Shown: positions 27,777-36,496, counted from the stretch's first letter. The stretch is 64,000 nucleotides of DNA from Acinetobacter sp. ANC 3929 (GCF_000369405.1 NZ_KB849998.1:713411-777410); one strand, 5' to 3'. The notes: a model not told the origin generated them from the sequence alone. A program made the numbers and translations.

Positions 27777-28348
27777 TTTACCTCCTAAATACAGAATTGA
27801 GCGAATATATAATTTGTTTAAATCCTAGATAATTTCTATCTCGTGCAAGGTGACATGGATGTCCCCCGTTGAACTACATTACATGGAGGTAATGCAGTTC
27901 AACAAATGCCTGTCTTGCGAAGCTTTGCTCCTCATTTGGGCAAAACCAAAGTAACTCACCGAAGGCACATACCAAAATTAGATCAGAATCTGACACGACT
28001 CCGCACTGCCTGCATTGCTCCCATTTTGTACTCAAAATTGAAATGATTACGCGTAGCCAATACCTTATTTTGAAGGGTCATGAGTTGAGACTAAAGCGAC
28101 GCAAGGCAAAACCCATCTATTAGTCTGAGGGTACACATCCCCAGCAATTTTCGAAGCACGATTTGAAAAGCAACTGACTAACAGGTGGCATCCAGACCTC
28201 CTGCTCACAACTAAACATGGACGAGGGCTGAATAAAACCTTGATCTAAACTCACGACCTACATCTCATTTATTTTCCTCTAGAATTTTCACACCGCAAAA
28301 AGACCCATTTCAGCTATACTAAGGCTCTGCTTTTTACTGTTCTGATTC
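27777..28348. other. Gene-free 572-bp stretch with inverted repeats; possible eroded or dispersed element
   Basis: No intact gene was found on either strand. From about 27846 the base composition differs from normal AT-rich spacers and reads like degraded coding sequence. The longest piece (27873-28046, 57 codons, including LRSFAPHLGKTKVTHRRH) follows directly after an in-frame TGA, and later parts are interrupted in every frame. Two inverted repeats sit at the left end: GACAT-gg-ATGTC around 27852-27863, and the 15-bp hairpin at 27868-27903. A TATACT -10-like sequence at 28315-28320 may serve mutY. Confidence 0.5.
27868..27903. repeat. Inverted repeat, 15-bp arms
   Basis: GTTGAACTACATTAC and GTAATGCAGTTCAAC pair with one mismatch around the loop ATGGAG. 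It lies at the left part of the gene-free stretch, and no T-run follows, so it is not a standard terminator. Confidence 0.75.
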
Positions 28349-29386
28349 ATGCCTGATTTTTCATTTTCTGATGCACTGCTTACATGGTTCGACCAACATG
28401 GCCGCCATGACTTACCTTGGCAAGTAGCCGGTGATCCCTACAAAGTATGGGTCTCAGAAATCATGCTGCAACAGACGCAAGTCAAAACTGTACTGCAATA
28501 TTTCGATCGTTTTATTGAACGTTTCCCGACTGTAGCAACCTTAGGCCAAGCCAGTTGGGATGATGTCGCCCCATATTGGGCAGGACTCGGTTACTATGCC
28601 CGCGCCCGCAACCTGCACAAAGCAGCAGGCATCGTTAGCCAAAAGGGTGAATTTCCAGAAACCCTAGAACAATGGATCGAGCTGCCTGGCATTGGCCGCT
28701 CCACTGCTGGTGCGCTCATGTCACTAGGCTTACGTCAGTATGGCGTGATTATGGACGGTAACGTGAAACGTGTTTTAGCGCGTTTTTTTGCAATCGAAGA
28801 TGATTTATCCAAGCCACAACATGAACGAGCGTTATGGCAAATTGCAGAAGATCTTTGTCCGCAACAACGTAATCATGACTACACCCAAGCGATCATGGAT
28901 TTAGGGGCAACCGTGTGTACCCCAAAAAAACCGCTGTGTTTATACTGCCCGATGCAACAACACTGCCAAGCCTATCAACAAGGCATTGAACAGGAACTCC
29001 CTTTCAAAAAAGACAAGAAACCCGTTCCAGTTAAAACAGCTCATGTGTTACTGATCCAATCTGGAGATGAATGGTTTTGGCAACAACGTGAAGCGCAAGG
29101 TTTATGGGGAGGATTGTATTGTCTTCCGATTATTGAACAAGCAACCGAATTACAACAGATTGAGCAGCACTTTAAACTACAAGCTCAAGTATCATCTTTG
29201 CAGATTAGCCATAGCTTTACTCACTTCACTTGGTTACTAAATGAAAAACCGTTCCACGTGGAACATGATCAAAAGGAACAGTTGAGTATCGAATTAAATG
29301 GCATATGGCTAAGTCCAGAAAATGCGATTGCCAAAGGCATTCCAACAGCTATGAAAAAACTGATTACAGCCAAGCAGAACACTTAA
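28349..29386 (+). CDS. mutY: Adenine DNA glycosylase MutY
   Basis: Removes adenine mispaired with 8-oxoguanine. The protein has 345 residues. The catalytic E37 lies in WVSEIMLQQTQV, the helix-hairpin-helix is LPGIGRSTAGA, and D136 lies in IMDGNVKRV. The [4Fe-4S] cysteines are C190, C197, C200 and C206 (C-x6-C-x2-C-x5-C). A NUDIX-like C-terminal domain for 8-oxoG recognition follows (about 225-345). It is the first gene of a co-directional cluster with the M23 lipoprotein, a small unknown gene, tag and an alcohol dehydrogenase. Confidence 0.96.
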   Translation: MPDFSFSDALLTWFDQHGRHDLPWQVAGDPYKVWVSEIMLQQTQVKTVLQYFDRFIERFPTVATLGQASWDDVAPYWAGLGYYARARNLHKAAGIVSQKGEFPETLEQWIELPGIGRSTAGALMSLGLRQYGVIMDGNVKRVLARFFAIEDDLSKPQHERALWQIAEDLCPQQRNHDYTQAIMDLGATVCTPKKPLCLYCPMQQHCQAYQQGIEQELPFKKDKKPVPVKTAHVLLIQSGDEWFWQQREAQGLWGGLYCLPIIEQATELQQIEQHFKLQAQVSSLQISHSFTHFTWLLNEKPFHVEHDQKEQLSIELNGIWLSPENAIAKGIPTAMKKLITAKQNT

Positions 29387-29424
29387 AGCGCTGTATGCTG
29401 TCGATCCAAATGCAAGGAGTTTGT

Positions 29425-29961
29425 GTGCGTCGTTCGATTTCCTATACCGTTCTTGGTGTGCTGATGGTTCTACTTTCAGCATGTACAACTGCCCCCAAAA
29501 AACCAACACCCTTGCCCAACGTACAGGTGAATAAACTGAAAAATATGCGTCTAGACAGCCGCCTACCCGTTCCAGTCAAAGGTGTGAGTCGAAACGAATT
29601 ACGTGATACTTGGGGTGCTGCACGTAGTCAGGGTCGTAGCCATGAAGGCATCGATATCATGGCAGAGCGTGGTACGAAAGTGTATAGTGCGACCGAAGGC
29701 TTAGTTGCTGATTTACGTAATAATAATTTAGGTGGCAAAGTGATCTGGATCATTGGACCAGCGGGCTCTTGGCACTATTATGCGCATCTGGACGGTCATA
29801 AACGTGGTCTCAACGTTGGTGACTCTGTACGTAAAGGCGATCTGATCGGTTATGTGGGAAATACTGGCAATGCTCGTTATACCTCTCCACATTTACATTA
29901 CGGAATTTATTTAAATGGCAAAGGGCGTGGTTCAGTCAATCCATACCCGTATTTACGTTAG
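29425..29961 (+). CDS. M23 (LytM-type) peptidase lipoprotein
   Basis: A 178-residue lipoprotein with lipobox LSAC (C20) and one LytM/M23 domain. The zinc ligands are present: H73 and D77 in SHEGIDIM, and the HxH pair H156/H158 in SPHLHYG, so it may be an active peptidoglycan endopeptidase in the envelope rather than only an NlpD-like amidase activator. I place the start at GTG 29425, which has AAGGAG five bases upstream and gives a perfect lipoprotein signal peptide (MRRSISYTVLGVLMVLLSAC). The frame is open back into the mutY gene, but those residues are not signal-like. Confidence 0.88.
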   Translation: MRRSISYTVLGVLMVLLSACTTAPKKPTPLPNVQVNKLKNMRLDSRLPVPVKGVSRNELRDTWGAARSQGRSHEGIDIMAERGTKVYSATEGLVADLRNNNLGGKVIWIIGPAGSWHYYAHLDGHKRGLNVGDSVRKGDLIGYVGNTGNARYTSPHLHYGIYLNGKGRGSVNPYPYLR

Positions 29962-29970
29962 GAATCTACA

Positions 29971-30216
29971 ATGTCAGAAGCATTGATTGAACGTCTGGTT
30001 GAATTTGCAGAGTCTGGAAATCAGCAGAAAATCATCATTCATGGTACCAGCTATCAAGGTTGGATCATGGAAATTACCGAAGATGCTTTGTTGATTAGTA
30101 CAGGCTTTGCCGATAAATCAGGTAAAGACTTTTGGCTTAAATTTACTGATTTAAATAGCGCAGAACTGTATTATTGGGATACTCGCCCAAATGAATGGGT
30201 GCTATTCCAACTTTAA
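29971..30216 (+). CDS. Small conserved-looking protein of unknown function (81 aa)
   Basis: An 81-residue acidic soluble protein starting MSEALIERLVEFAESGNQQK. It contains KIIIHGTSYQGWIMEITEDALLIST, which looks like a small beta-barrel (Sm/LSm-like) arrangement of strands, but that is an impression only. Base use and codon choice match its neighbours. It lies 9 bases after the M23 lipoprotein and 36 before tag in the same direction, so it is probably co-transcribed. I do not recognise the family. Confidence 0.75.
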   Translation: MSEALIERLVEFAESGNQQKIIIHGTSYQGWIMEITEDALLISTGFADKSGKDFWLKFTDLNSAELYYWDTRPNEWVLFQL

Positions 30217-30252
30217 ATTATGTGGTTCAAATAACAACAAGGAGCATCAAAT

Positions 30253-30807
30253 ATGTCAACTCAACGCTGTGGCTGGTGCTCCGATGATCCCCTCTATATT
30301 GCCTACCATGATCAAGAATGGGGCAAGGCTCAACATGACGAAGCCCATTTGTTTGAGATGCTTTGTCTGGAAGGGCAGCAAGCTGGCCTTTCATGGATTA
30401 CGGTACTCAAAAAACGCGAACACTACCGCTCACATTTCTTTCAACGTCCCATTGCAGAAGTCGCAGCACTCACCGATGATCAACTCGAGCTCAAACTCAG
30501 TGATGCCGGTTTAATTCGTCATATCGGTAAACTTAAAGCCATCCGTGACAATGCCATTGCTTGGCTCAAACTTAAAGATGAGGTCAACGATGTACCCGCT
30601 TGGTTATGGAGTTTTGTCGATCATCAAACCGAAAATAATGATGTGGTAAATTACCGCGAAGCACCTGCACAAACTGAACTTAGCCAGAAACTATCAAAAA
30701 CCTTAAAAAAACGTGGCTTTAAATTCGTGGGCCCGACCACCTGTTACGCTTTTATGCAAGCAGTTGGTATGGTCAATGACCACGAAAATCATTGCCAATT
30801 TAAATAA
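30253..30807 (+). CDS. tag: DNA-3-methyladenine glycosylase I
   Basis: Removes 3-methyladenine from alkylated DNA. The protein has 184 residues, the usual Tag length. The N-terminal RCGWCSDDPLYIAYHDQEWG carries the zinc ligands C6 and H19. E40 and W48 in LCLEGQQAGLSWITVL form the base-binding site, and the C-terminal VNDHENHC motif gives the remaining zinc ligands. AAGGAG stands upstream of the ATG. It shares a repair theme with mutY four genes upstream. Confidence 0.96.
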   Translation: MSTQRCGWCSDDPLYIAYHDQEWGKAQHDEAHLFEMLCLEGQQAGLSWITVLKKREHYRSHFFQRPIAEVAALTDDQLELKLSDAGLIRHIGKLKAIRDNAIAWLKLKDEVNDVPAWLWSFVDHQTENNDVVNYREAPAQTELSQKLSKTLKKRGFKFVGPTTCYAFMQAVGMVNDHENHCQFK

Positions 30808-30843
30808 CAAATCATGATCGATTTTCCTTGAATGGGAGTTCCA

Positions 30844-31869
30844 ATGAGCAATAATCAAATTCGCGCTTATGCTGCAATGCAAGCAGGTGAGCAAGTGGTA
30901 CCGTACCAATTTGATGCGGGAGACTTAAAAGCCCACCAAGTTGAAGTCAAAGTTGAATATTGTGGCCTGTGCCACTCCGACCTGTCTGTGATTAATAATG
31001 AATGGCAGTCATCAGTTTACCCAGCGGTTGCTGGACATGAAATCATTGGTACTATCATTGCACTGGGATCAGAAGCCAAAGGATTAAAAGTCGGCCAACG
31101 CGTCGGGATTGGCTGGACTGCTGAAACTTGTCAAGCCTGTGACCCGTGTATTGGCGGTAATCAGGTTCTATGTACAGGCGAAAGAACCGCAACCATCGTT
31201 GGGCATGCAGGTGGTTTTGCAGATAAAGTCCGTGCAGGTTGGCAATGGGTCATTCCCCTTCCAGACGATTTAGATCCCGAAAGTGCTGGCCCACTGCTCT
31301 GTGGAGGCATCACGGTATTTGATCCTTTGCTGAAACACAAAATCCAGGCCACGCATCATGTTGGTGTGATTGGTATTGGTGGTCTCGGCCATATCGCGAT
31401 TAAGTTGCTCAAAGCATGGGGCTGTGAAATTACCGCTTTCAGCTCGAACCCAGATAAAACTGAAGAACTCAAAGCCATGGGTGCCGATCATGTGGTCAAT
31501 AGCCGTGATGCTCAAGCCATCAAAGCACAACGTGGCAAGTTTGATTTATTGCTCAGTACGGTCAATGTAACGCTGAATTGGCAAGCTTACTTAAATACTT
31601 TGGCACCGAAAGGTAGTCTACATTTCCTCGGAGTGACTTTAGAACCGATCCCAGTTTCTGTTGGTGCAATCATGGGAGGTGCTAAATCAGTTACCTCTTC
31701 GCCGACTGGTTCACCCTTGGCACTACGTCAACTTTTACAGTTCGCTGCACGCAAAAATATCGCACCACAAGTTGAGTTATTTCCAATGTCGCAACTAAAT
31801 GAAGCGATTGAACGACTGCATTCGGGCCAAGCGCGTTATCGCATCGTACTCAAGGCCGATTTCGATTAA
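30844..31869 (+). CDS. Zinc-dependent NAD(P) alcohol dehydrogenase (YahK/CAD type)
   Basis: A medium-chain dehydrogenase of 341 residues. Catalytic zinc ligands are C40 (CGLCHSD), H65/E66 (AGHE) and C153 (LLCGG). The structural zinc is held by C96, C99, C102 and C110. The dinucleotide fold motif GIGGLG is at 177-182, followed by FSSNPDK, a pattern that favours NADP. It resembles E. coli YahK, a broad aldehyde reductase. I chose ATG 30844, with GGGAG five bases upstream, over the ATG at 30832. A hairpin follows directly. Confidence 0.9.
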   Translation: MSNNQIRAYAAMQAGEQVVPYQFDAGDLKAHQVEVKVEYCGLCHSDLSVINNEWQSSVYPAVAGHEIIGTIIALGSEAKGLKVGQRVGIGWTAETCQACDPCIGGNQVLCTGERTATIVGHAGGFADKVRAGWQWVIPLPDDLDPESAGPLLCGGITVFDPLLKHKIQATHHVGVIGIGGLGHIAIKLLKAWGCEITAFSSNPDKTEELKAMGADHVVNSRDAQAIKAQRGKFDLLLSTVNVTLNWQAYLNTLAPKGSLHFLGVTLEPIPVSVGAIMGGAKSVTSSPTGSPLALRQLLQFAARKNIAPQVELFPMSQLNEAIERLHSGQARYRIVLKADFD

Positions 31870-31886
31870 TTCATCTTTGCTGTACT

Positions 31887-31920
31887 AAATCCGCCAACGT
31901 TTGCATCGCTTGGCGGATTT
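31887..31920. terminator. Hairpin between convergent genes, probable terminator
   Basis: An 11-bp perfect stem (AAATCCGCCAA / TTGGCGGATTT) with a 12-nt loop, between the alcohol dehydrogenase stop and the convergent PEP mutase-family stop. Only three T follow on the plus strand and three T on the minus strand, so it is a weak terminator by sequence. The hairpin coincides with one copy of a 34-nt repeat found again inside the MocR gene. Confidence 0.6.
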
Positions 31921-31921
31921 C
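31888..31921 (+). repeat. 34-nt direct repeat, copy A
   Basis: Identical at 30 of 34 positions to 32812-32845 in the same orientation, with the last 17 bases (ATCGCTTGGCGGATTTC) identical. The two copies are 924 bases apart and flank the PEP mutase/isocitrate lyase family gene. Confidence 0.8.
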
Positions 31922-32738
31922 ATCTCAGTCTTTTATTCAACTCAGCTCCAGAGATATTCTCTGCAAAACAATTGAAATGACCAGTTTCCGCAATCGAAGT
32001 GGCTGCTTGAATAAAAGAATGCCATGCTGTCCGTGCCAATGCACTCCCTACACTGATTCGTCGAACGCCTAAAGATGCTAGCTCTTGCACACTGAGCTCA
32101 CTGTCCCATGCAATCAAGACATTCACAGGTTTGGGTGCCACAGCTTGAACCACCGCAACAATCTGATCTGCTGTTTTTATACCAGGCGCATAAAGACAAT
32201 CAGCACCCGCAGCAGAATAGGCTTTCAGTCGAGTAATGGTATCGTCTAAATCTGGAACACCAATAAAGAAATTTTCAGCACGTCCGATCAGCATCACATC
32301 TTCGCCACTTTCATCAATCGCTTTACGTGCTGCGGCTATCCTTTTAACAGCATCCTCAAGCTCTCGTAATGGCTTTTCCTTATTTCCAGTCGAATCCTCA
32401 ATCGAGATACCTGCAACACCTGTTGCAATCGCCATTGTTACACTTTCAACAACGCCCTCGATCGTTTCTGCAAAACCACTTTCAAAATCTGCATTCACAG
32501 GTAGATCGGTTGATTGAACCATATAATCAAGATGAGCGAGTACCTCTGCTCGTGACAACTGTCCATCGGTCTTGCCACAAGACCATGCATAACCCGCACT
32601 GGTAGTTGCCAAAGCCTGATAACCGAGTTGCTGCAACATCTTTGCACTACCTGCATCCCATGGATTGGGCAATACAAAACATCCTGCCTGATGCAGATTA
32701 CGAAATATTTTTCTTTTTTCAGCAATCGTGCGCTGCAT
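31920..32738 (-). CDS. Isocitrate lyase / PEP mutase superfamily protein
   Basis: A TIM-barrel enzyme of 272 residues starting MQRTIAEKRKIFRNLHQAG. Family features are LPNPWDAGSAKML, the metal-binding VNADFESGF, the EDSTG strand end, and IGRAENFF with its general-base region. It makes or breaks C-C or C-P bonds in 2-oxo acids in this superfamily; the substrate is not evident. The form differs from PrpB and AceA, which keep a KKCGH loop. The frame continues upstream to 32996, but that part overlaps MocR antisense-free sequence and is not family-like; GGGGAAG six bases before ATG 32738 fixes the start. It lies 38 bases after the MocR gene and is probably co-transcribed with it. Confidence 0.88.
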   Translation of the reverse strand: MQRTIAEKRKIFRNLHQAGCFVLPNPWDAGSAKMLQQLGYQALATTSAGYAWSCGKTDGQLSRAEVLAHLDYMVQSTDLPVNADFESGFAETIEGVVESVTMAIATGVAGISIEDSTGNKEKPLRELEDAVKRIAAARKAIDESGEDVMLIGRAENFFIGVPDLDDTITRLKAYSAAGADCLYAPGIKTADQIVAVVQAVAPKPVNVLIAWDSELSVQELASLGVRRISVGSALARTAWHSFIQAATSIAETGHFNCFAENISGAELNKRLR

Positions 32739-32776
32739 TTTTTCTTCCCCTTTTAATTCTGATTGTTGATTAGGTC

Positions 32777-34204
32777 TTAATGCTCTAATGAACTTAAACT
32801 CGCCCGTGTCCAATCTGCCAACTGTTGAATCGCTTGGCGGATTTCTGCTGTTAACGCATGACCTGCATTTAAACGCAAAAAATGTTGATAACGCCGATCT
32901 TCGCCAAAAACTTCCCCGGGCACAATATTGATCCCTTGACCTTGCGCCAAATAATACAATTCCAAACCTGTAATACTCTTCGGCAGTTGCATCCATAAAG
33001 CATAGCCACCTTGTGATTGACTTAGTCCAATCGGAATCCCCTGAAACACTTCGAGAATATAAGCCCGATACTGTTCAACCTGTTGCATCAGTTTAGGTCT
33101 TAACTGATCTAAATGTTCTCGATAGCCACGGCTGTAAATGAAGTCGGCTAATCCAAGTTGCAAAGGTGTATTCACCCCCACATTGTTGGCCAATAATTGC
33201 GGTCTTAAATATTGCAGCTGTTGACCCAAGCAAAACCAACCGACACGATAAGCCGTGGATAATGATTTCGAGACAGAACCACACCAGATGACGTAACCCT
33301 CATGATCCCAATAGCGAATGGGTAATGGTCGTTCTTTTTGAAAGCTACATTCGCCATAAATATCATCTTCCAAAATAAAACATTGATATTTTTGTGCCAG
33401 TTGAGCAATGTGTTGTTTCTGTTCATTGCTAAGACAATAGCCCAAAGGATTCTGAAAATTGGCGGTGAGTAAACACAGTTTGGCATCACCCTGTTTCATA
33501 AAAAATTCTAAACGCTCTAGATCAATGCCACGATGATCTGCTGGAATCTCAATAATCTTGCGTTTCAGGCTAGCCAACATTTGTAGCTGACCATTAAAGG
33601 TCGGGGTCGGAACTAAAATACTATCGCCCTCTTTGCTGATCTGTTGGATCAACAGCGATAAGGCTGGCATGCAGCCATTGGTAATAAAAATATCGTCGGT
33701 CGCAACATAGATACCATCCTCACGCCAATGATCAGATAAGGCTTTACGAAGTTGCTGATGTCCCTGTTTATTACAATATAAAAAATCTTCAGGCTGGCAA
33801 TGTTTCAATGCACGTTGCAAAGAGCGACGCAAGCCATCAACAGGAATCAAATGCGGAGACAGTTGGATCGCACCCAATGGCGTTAAATGATGTTGAATCG
33901 ATGCCGTCTGGATTTGATTTTGCAGATCTAAATTTGAAACCTGCCGAGCTTTGGACTCAAAATTCGGGCTGTCAGGTACCGCACTTTGATATTGTCTGGA
34001 ATTCACAAAATAGCCCGATTTTGCTTTCACATAAATCAGCCCTTTGGCTTCCAACAATTCATAGCATTGTTGTGCCGTACTCAAACTAACACTTTGCTGA
34101 CGTGCAAATTCCCTTAAGGAACTTAATTTCTGCTGCGGTTGCAACTCATGTTGATAAATCTTGTGAGCCAATTGTTCTGCCAAGCGCTGATAGTGAAAAG
34201 TCAT
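32777..34204 (-). CDS. MocR family regulator (GntR domain fused to aminotransferase-like domain)
   Basis: A 475-residue fusion regulator. The GntR winged helix (about 1-70) has LSSLREFARQQSVSLSTAQQCYELLEAKGLIYVK. A fold-type I aminotransferase domain follows, with the PLP lysine in GSVSKSLSTAYRVGW and the upstream TANFQNPLGYC and DDIYGECSF segments. MocR proteins sense PLP or an amino compound and bind direct repeats. Three TCTGTA repeats lie immediately upstream of the start. It is divergent from a small lipoprotein gene and precedes the PEP mutase-family gene, a plausible target. Confidence 0.92.
   Translation of the reverse strand: MTFHYQRLAEQLAHKIYQHELQPQQKLSSLREFARQQSVSLSTAQQCYELLEAKGLIYVKAKSGYFVNSRQYQSAVPDSPNFESKARQVSNLDLQNQIQTASIQHHLTPLGAIQLSPHLIPVDGLRRSLQRALKHCQPEDFLYCNKQGHQQLRKALSDHWREDGIYVATDDIFITNGCMPALSLLIQQISKEGDSILVPTPTFNGQLQMLASLKRKIIEIPADHRGIDLERLEFFMKQGDAKLCLLTANFQNPLGYCLSNEQKQHIAQLAQKYQCFILEDDIYGECSFQKERPLPIRYWDHEGYVIWCGSVSKSLSTAYRVGWFCLGQQLQYLRPQLLANNVGVNTPLQLGLADFIYSRGYREHLDQLRPKLMQQVEQYRAYILEVFQGIPIGLSQSQGGYALWMQLPKSITGLELYYLAQGQGINIVPGEVFGEDRRYQHFLRLNAGHALTAEIRQAIQQLADWTRASLSSLEH
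32812..32845 (+). repeat. 34-nt direct repeat, copy B (inside MocR 3' end)
   Basis: Matches 31888-31921 at 30 of 34 positions. On the minus strand it encodes EIRQAIQQLAD of the MocR C-terminus, so this copy is likely the original. Confidence 0.8.
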
Positions 34205-34205
34205 A

Positions 34206-34240
34206 TCTGTACTGCTTTTTTATAAATTTCTGTATCTGTA
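34206..34240. promoter_or_regulatory. Three TCTGTA direct repeats, candidate MocR operator
   Basis: TCTGTA occurs at 34206-34211, 34229-34234 and 34235-34240, directly upstream of the MocR start in the divergent control region. MocR-type regulators typically bind direct repeats and repress their own gene. The assignment is inference. Confidence 0.45.
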
Positions 34241-34294
34241 TTGGTTTATACAACACCTTTAAGCTATAAAAATCAACAGCCAAAGGATAAAGCC

Positions 34295-34705
34295 ATGAAA
34301 AATAATATCTTATTTATATTAACCACTGTTTTATTTACAGGCTGCAACCTCACTGACCAAGCGACCTACCAGCAACAACAGGTGTGTAAATCTCTTTCAG
34401 AAGGGTACTTACGCCTTCAAAATCAACCGACCTATGAATTATGGAAAATGGAGAAAGCTGAAGCTCCGCAGCAAACTCGGATCATCAAAATGACCTATAA
34501 AAAGCCCAATGAAAATGGTCTGATGCTCTCAAGTACATTTCTGCCAACCGTAGAACTTGAATGTAAATTACAGCAGCAACACATTGTAGTTTCGGTCATA
34601 CAAAAAACGGGGCCATCAATTCCAGTGCTGAATGTGCAACTTCAAAATGAGACTATTGGCAAACCGAGAAGCCCTGACTTAGTTGCTCAGACAAGAACTC
34701 AATAA
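34295..34705 (+). CDS. Predicted lipoprotein of unknown function (136 aa)
   Basis: A 136-residue protein with signal peptide MKNNILFILTTVLFTGC; the lipobox-like FTGC places the lipid cysteine at about residue 17. The mature part is polar with two further cysteines (QQVCKSL and VELECKL) that could pair. I do not recognise the family. AAAGGA lies eight bases before ATG 34295; the frame opens further up at 34241 without a binding site. Its 3' end overlaps the convergent LysR gene by 53 bases. Confidence 0.75.
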   Translation: MKNNILFILTTVLFTGCNLTDQATYQQQQVCKSLSEGYLRLQNQPTYELWKMEKAEAPQQTRIIKMTYKKPNENGLMLSSTFLPTVELECKLQQQHIVVSVIQKTGPSIPVLNVQLQNETIGKPRSPDLVAQTRTQ

Positions 34706-35555
34706 ATAAACGAACTCGTTTCGGCAAGTGCTCTTGTTGATAATAAACAGCATGGATGCTTTGATAAGAATGTTCAATTTGATCTTCAAACAGTGCTTCT
34801 AGACGTCCTTCTCGCATGTCCTGCCAGATTTCAAACTCGGAGAGCCTAGCAATGCCTTGTCCGCGCAAACATAATTGGCGTACCGTTTCACCACTCGATG
34901 CTTTGACTTTAGGCTGGGCCTGAAAATATTCACCACCAATTTTGATTGGCCATGTATTGATATAGGTAGGACGAGTAAAACCAATCACATCATGCTCAGT
35001 TAAAGCCTTGGGGTGTAAAGGTTTACCTTTGCGCTGTAAATAGTCTGGACTAGCAACAATATAAATACGACTTTTACACACCAATTTGGCGTGTAAGCTG
35101 GAATCATGTAATTCACCAAAACGGAAAGCAACATCCGTCTTATGTTCCAAAAGATCAATCACCAAATCATTGCTATTCAGCTCGATTTCAATATTGGGGT
35201 AACACTTTCTAAACTTGTGTACCAATGGTGTGATCACATGCAAGATAAATGGTGTCGCAGAATCTATTCGTATTACCCCAGATGTATCCTGATCTGATTT
35301 TTGTAGTGCCTCTTCGGCTGCATTGAGATCACTTAAGATTTTACGGGCGTGTTTCAGAAATTGTTGCCCTTCCTGTGTCAGTTTTAATTTGCGAGTAGTG
35401 CGTTCTAACAACGTCACTTCAAGTTTAGATTCTAAGCGGCTAAGTGAACGACTCAATCCTGATGCGGTTTGCCCCAGTCGTTCTGCAGCGGCAATAAAGG
35501 AACCTGTATCGACAATGGTCATAAAAGCCAGTAGTTCTTCTACGGTTGATTTCAT
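34653..35555 (-). CDS. LysR family transcriptional regulator
   Basis: A 300-residue regulator starting MKSTVEELLAFMTIVDTGSF. The winged helix-turn-helix (1-60) has AAAERLGQTASGLSRSLSRLES, and the ligand-binding periplasmic-protein-like domain spans about 90-295. ATG 35555 was chosen over a GTG two codons upstream, with AAGGGTG just ahead. It is divergent from the aldo/keto reductase - MFS pair, the usual arrangement for a LysR protein and its target. The 8-bp inverted repeat GATTATTG / CAATAATC (35567-35574 and 35620-35627) in the intergenic region could be part of its site. Confidence 0.93.
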   Translation of the reverse strand: MKSTVEELLAFMTIVDTGSFIAAAERLGQTASGLSRSLSRLESKLEVTLLERTTRKLKLTQEGQQFLKHARKILSDLNAAEEALQKSDQDTSGVIRIDSATPFILHVITPLVHKFRKCYPNIEIELNSNDLVIDLLEHKTDVAFRFGELHDSSLHAKLVCKSRIYIVASPDYLQRKGKPLHPKALTEHDVIGFTRPTYINTWPIKIGGEYFQAQPKVKASSGETVRQLCLRGQGIARLSEFEIWQDMREGRLEALFEDQIEHSYQSIHAVYYQQEHLPKRVRLFIEFLSEQLSQGFSVCQ

Positions 35556-35688
35556 TGTCACCCTTCGATTATTGATATTTAGTCAACTGTATTTTGCAAA
35601 TTCATCTATTTTTTAGCAACAATAATCATCGCAAAATAACAGCCATCGAATAGCTCTGCGGAGCATGAAAAAAGATTAGGTGAAAAAT

Positions 35689-36495
35689 ATGCATATCCCT
35701 CAATTTGGTTTAGGTACTTTCCGTCTTAAAGAACAAGCCGTGATTGATTCAGTCAAAACGGCCCTAGACGTGGGCTATCGTGCCATTGATACGGCACAGG
35801 TTTATGAAAATGAAGCGGCAATAGGTCAAGCCATTGCTGAAAGTGGTGTCGCACGTCAAGACTTGTTCCTCACCACAAAAATCTGGGTCGACAATTTTAC
35901 TGAAGACAAATTTATTCCAAGCTTAAAAGACAGTCTGCAAAAACTACGTACCGATGCAGTTGACCTCACTTTAATTCATTGGCCAGCGCCACAACTCGGT
36001 GTATCAATCCCAAGCGTGATGCAATTGCTATTAGAAGCGAAACAACAAGGTTTGACTAAACAAATCGGGATTTCAAACTTTAATATCGCCTTGACCCAAC
36101 AAGCGATTGACAGCATTGGTGTCGAACACATCGCAACCAACCAGATCGAACTCAGTCCTTATTTGCAGAACCGCACATTGGTCAATTTTTTACGTGAACA
36201 AAATATTGATGTGACTTCTTACATGACTTTAGCTTATGGCAAAGTACTGCAAGACCCAATTTTAGTTGAGATCGCTGCACAGCATCAAGCAACGACTGCA
36301 CAAGTCGCTTTGGCTTGGGCCTTACAAAATGGTTTTGCTGTGATTCCATCATCAACCAAACGCGAAAATCTGCTCAGCAACTTAAAAGCTCAAGACTTAA
36401 GCTTAAGTGCAGAGGAAATGCAGCTGATTGCCCAACTGGAACGTAATGGTCGTGAAGTGAGTCCGGAACCATTTGCGCCTGAATGGGACAAATAA
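35689..36495 (+). CDS. dkgB: Aldo/keto reductase (DkgB-like)
   Basis: An NADPH-dependent reductase of 268 residues, (beta/alpha)8 barrel. The catalytic tetrad is D34, Y39 ([10 protein letters not shown]), K64 (TTKIW) and H97 (LIHWP). [16 protein letters not shown] near the C-terminus is the cofactor-binding part. It resembles E. coli DkgB (2,5-diketo-D-gluconate or methylglyoxal reductase). AGGTG lies six bases before ATG 35689; a GTG three codons earlier is less likely. The MFS gene begins two bases after its stop, so the two are one operon under the divergent LysR regulator. Confidence 0.9.
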   Translation: MHIPQFGLGTFRLKEQAVIDSVKTALDVGYRAIDTAQVYENEAAIGQAIAESGVARQDLFLTTKIWVDNFTEDKFIPSLKDSLQKLRTDAVDLTLIHWPAPQLGVSIPSVMQLLLEAKQQGLTKQIGISNFNIALTQQAIDSIGVEHIATNQIELSPYLQNRTLVNFLREQNIDVTSYMTLAYGKVLQDPILVEIAAQHQATTAQVALAWALQNGFAVIPSSTKRENLLSNLKAQDLSLSAEEMQLIAQLERNGREVSPEPFAPEWDK

Positions 36496-36496
36496 C

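Noticed and set aside
27873..28046. Short reading frame in the 572-bp gene-free stretch
   Set aside because: It follows directly after an in-frame stop, has no ribosome binding site, and the flanking sequence is broken in every frame; treated as a possible remnant.
32739..32996. N-terminal extension of the PEP mutase-family protein
   Set aside because: The 86 extra residues come from an alternative frame across the MocR gene 3' end; a good ribosome binding site stands before ATG 32738.
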